A DNA stretch of 32,757 nt from Candidatus Amphrikana amoebophyrae (GTDB taxonomy: Bacteria > Chlamydiota > Chlamydiia > Chlamydiales > JACRBE01). The DNA is taken from positions 1-32,757 of the forward strand of contig JAUHQG010000037.1 of NCBI GenBank assembly GCA_030408475.1, given 5' to 3'. Positions 31,268 to 32,757 of this stretch are shown here, in pieces. Position 1 is the stretch's first letter. Every line of letters starts with the position of its first letter. The position numbers and the translations under genes are program-made. Under the pieces are notes generated by a model that did no database searches, was not told where the DNA came from, and saw nothing but the letters and a program-made list of their open reading frames with translations.

Positions 31268-32497
31268 ATGGAAGATCAAACGCAATCAACTGATACTCAA
31301 AGTGCTGGTAAGCAAACTAAGCTTGCCATTATTTTGTCAAATCTCATACATGAGCCATTTTCATCGCTCTATGTTTGGCTGCCATTTATTTTAAGAAAAG
31401 ATTTACTCGCTTCGGTTTTTCAAATTTCACTTTTAGTTACATTGAAGCCTGTGATTTCAATTTTGTCTTTTTATTTTGGTTCTTATTGTAGAGGGCGTAA
31501 TGTAAGAGCTATTTTTTTGATTGCAGGTGTTTTGGCTCGAGTCCCATTTCTGCTTTTTCCGATTTTCAACTCCATCTGGTATTTTATTTTGGCATCGACT
31601 ATTTATATGCTGTTTTATAGAGCCTCTATACCGCCGTGGATGGAAATATTAAAAATTAATTTAGAAAAAAAGAAGAGGCAGCGTTATTTTTCTTTGGGAG
31701 CGGCGCTTGGATATGGAGAGGGGGTGTTTTTAGCTCTCTATTTGGGTATTTTTCTTGATCAACATACAGAAATGTGGCGCCTTCTTTTTTCAATATTTGC
31801 TGCTATTGGGATAATTGGTGTGCTGGTACAAGGTATGGTCCCACTTTCGAAAGAACCAGCTTTGGGCGAAAGAAAAAAGTTGAGCTTGCTAAAACCTTGG
31901 AAAGACACATTAAAGTTGATGAGAGAGCGGCCTGATTTTGCCCATTTTCAATGGGGCTTTATGGCGGCTGGATTTGGGATTATGGTCGTGATTGTGACAT
32001 TGCCTCTTTATTTTGCTGATGTTTTAAAATTATCTCATCGTGATTTTGCTAATTCACGTTATATCTTCATGGGTCTTGGGTTTATTTTATGTACTCCCCT
32101 ATGGAACAAGGTAATGTCAAAGCTTTCAGTTTTTCAGATGTCCAGTTTAGTTTTCGTTTGCTTTGGTATATTTCCGATAGCTATTATTTTAGCCAAAGTT
32201 TCACTTTATTTCTTATATGCGGCTTTTGTTATTTACGGTTTGGCTCAAAGCGGATCACATTTGCTGTGGCACTTGTCAGGGCCGTTATTTGCAGATAAAG
32301 AAGATAGTTCTATGTATAGCGGAATCAACATTGTCATGGTTGGGGTAAGAGGGTTAGCGGCCCCCATGTTAGGCGGATTGCTCTATAGTCAATTTGGCCC
32401 TTTTTTCACACTTTCAGTAGGGATGGGGATGTGTATATTTGGTGGATGGTATATATTATTTAAGCAGCCTAAAAGAGTTAAAGAAACAGTTCTTTAA
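31268..32497 (+). CDS. Major facilitator superfamily transporter
   Basis: 409 residues, 11-12 helices in two halves with a basic central loop (about 199-214, KKLSLLKPWKDTLKL). N-terminal extension of about 20 residues is hydrophilic. Lacks a clear motif A between helices 2 and 3 (GSYCRGRNVRAIF takes its place). Transported compound not predictable, but operon context suggests the product or substrate of the cyclase-family enzyme. Confidence 0.8.
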   Translation: MEDQTQSTDTQSAGKQTKLAIILSNLIHEPFSSLYVWLPFILRKDLLASVFQISLLVTLKPVISILSFYFGSYCRGRNVRAIFLIAGVLARVPFLLFPIFNSIWYFILASTIYMLFYRASIPPWMEILKINLEKKKRQRYFSLGAALGYGEGVFLALYLGIFLDQHTEMWRLLFSIFAAIGIIGVLVQGMVPLSKEPALGERKKLSLLKPWKDTLKLMRERPDFAHFQWGFMAAGFGIMVVIVTLPLYFADVLKLSHRDFANSRYIFMGLGFILCTPLWNKVMSKLSVFQMSSLVFVCFGIFPIAIILAKVSLYFLYAAFVIYGLAQSGSHLLWHLSGPLFADKEDSSMYSGINIVMVGVRGLAAPMLGGLLYSQFGPFFTLSVGMGMCIFGGWYILFKQPKRVKETVL

Positions 32498-32722
32498 TTG
32501 AAATCGGGATTTTTAAACTCCTTTTGAACTAGCCAAAATGATATTTTTTATAAAAAAATGTTTTTTTGTAACTTGCTATAAATTAATTAATTACGAATTT
32601 TGCTTTTTTCACATTCTTCTATGAAAAATTTGTTTTCATTAATTATACTACTTTTTATTTTACTTTATTTAAATTTCTAAAAAGATTTAGTTTCTCGTTT
32701 TTTAACATTTGGAATAAAAACT

Positions 32723-32757
32723 ATGAAACAAATTAAACTTTTAATTACATTTTTAAC
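32723..32757 (+). CDS. Start of a gene cut by the window edge
   Basis: ATG 32723 then KQIKLLITFL, a signal-peptide-like start, preceded by GGAATA 10 nt upstream. Continues past the end of the window; product unknown. Confidence 0.4.
   Translation, partial: MKQIKLLITFL

Noticed and set aside
30910..31269. Minus-strand frame of 119 codons opposite the cyclase-family gene
   Set aside because: Antisense to a clear family member; no start signal.
32622..32681. A 19-codon hydrophobic ORF (MKNLFSLIILL...) before the last gene
   Set aside because: No ribosome binding site and extreme AT-richness; a chance frame in a probable promoter region is more likely, although a leader peptide cannot be excluded.
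1..32757. CRISPR arrays, tRNA or rRNA genes, insertion-sequence transposases
   Set aside because: No regularly spaced repeats, cloverleaf-like sequences or transposase-like products were seen on reading both strands.

Overview
The window looks like chromosomal DNA of an AT-rich, obligately host-associated member of the Chlamydiota, probably an 'environmental' chlamydia rather than Chlamydia itself. The support is a bacterial V-type ATPase operon in the order E, DUF2764-like, A, B, D, I, K, next to transaldolase and a TyrP-family amino-acid transporter. Many lineage-specific proteins of no known function surround it. Spirochaetes share a similar V-ATPase gene order, so the phylum call rests on the combination of genes. 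Family and genus cannot be settled from the sequence alone.

Layout. Positions 1-560 hold two short minus-strand reading frames that look like pieces of one broken gene, with a C10 tract, two hairpins and a 15-bp inverted repeat between them. Positions 742-5188 hold six paralogous minus-strand genes arranged as two tandem C-B-A triplets. Each triplet has its own TTGATT/TATAAT promoter. Positions 5335-9099 encode the cytochrome bo3 quinol oxidase cyoABCD, ending in a very long (49-bp arm) hairpin. Positions 9200-11480 are accessory: a tiny Cys-rich lipoprotein gene, a decayed gene and a TyrP-like transporter, bracketed by a 67-bp direct repeat. This block separates cyoABCD from cyoE (11505-12374). 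Transaldolase and three exported or membrane proteins follow on the minus strand (12438-14918). The V-ATPase operon (15037-22526) runs the other way and ends flush with a glycosyltransferase-like gene. Positions 23566-26826 hold two unusual minus-strand proteins: a 741-aa candidate inclusion-membrane protein with a papain-like Cys/His/Asn signature, and a tail-anchored adenylate-kinase-like protein whose P-loop is degenerate. The rest holds an MFS transporter with thymidine kinase, two paralogous small membrane proteins, and an operon of a PQ-loop/zinc-ribbon protein, a cyclase-family hydrolase and a second MFS transporter. The first codons of another gene touch the right edge.

How it fits together. 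The housekeeping content is respiratory and ion energetics (bo3 oxidase, heme O synthase, V-ATPase), pentose-phosphate metabolism, nucleotide salvage and uptake of host metabolites. The most striking signal is in the six-gene family. Five of the six proteins end in SKL, SRL, AKL, SKL and SKL, which are canonical peroxisomal targeting signals (PTS1). The sixth would end in AKL if one base were added to an A6 tract. The codons for these tripeptides differ between genes and the rest of the proteins has diverged strongly, so the C-terminus appears to be under selection. I propose, as inference, a tandem family of secreted chlamydial effectors addressed to host peroxisomes.
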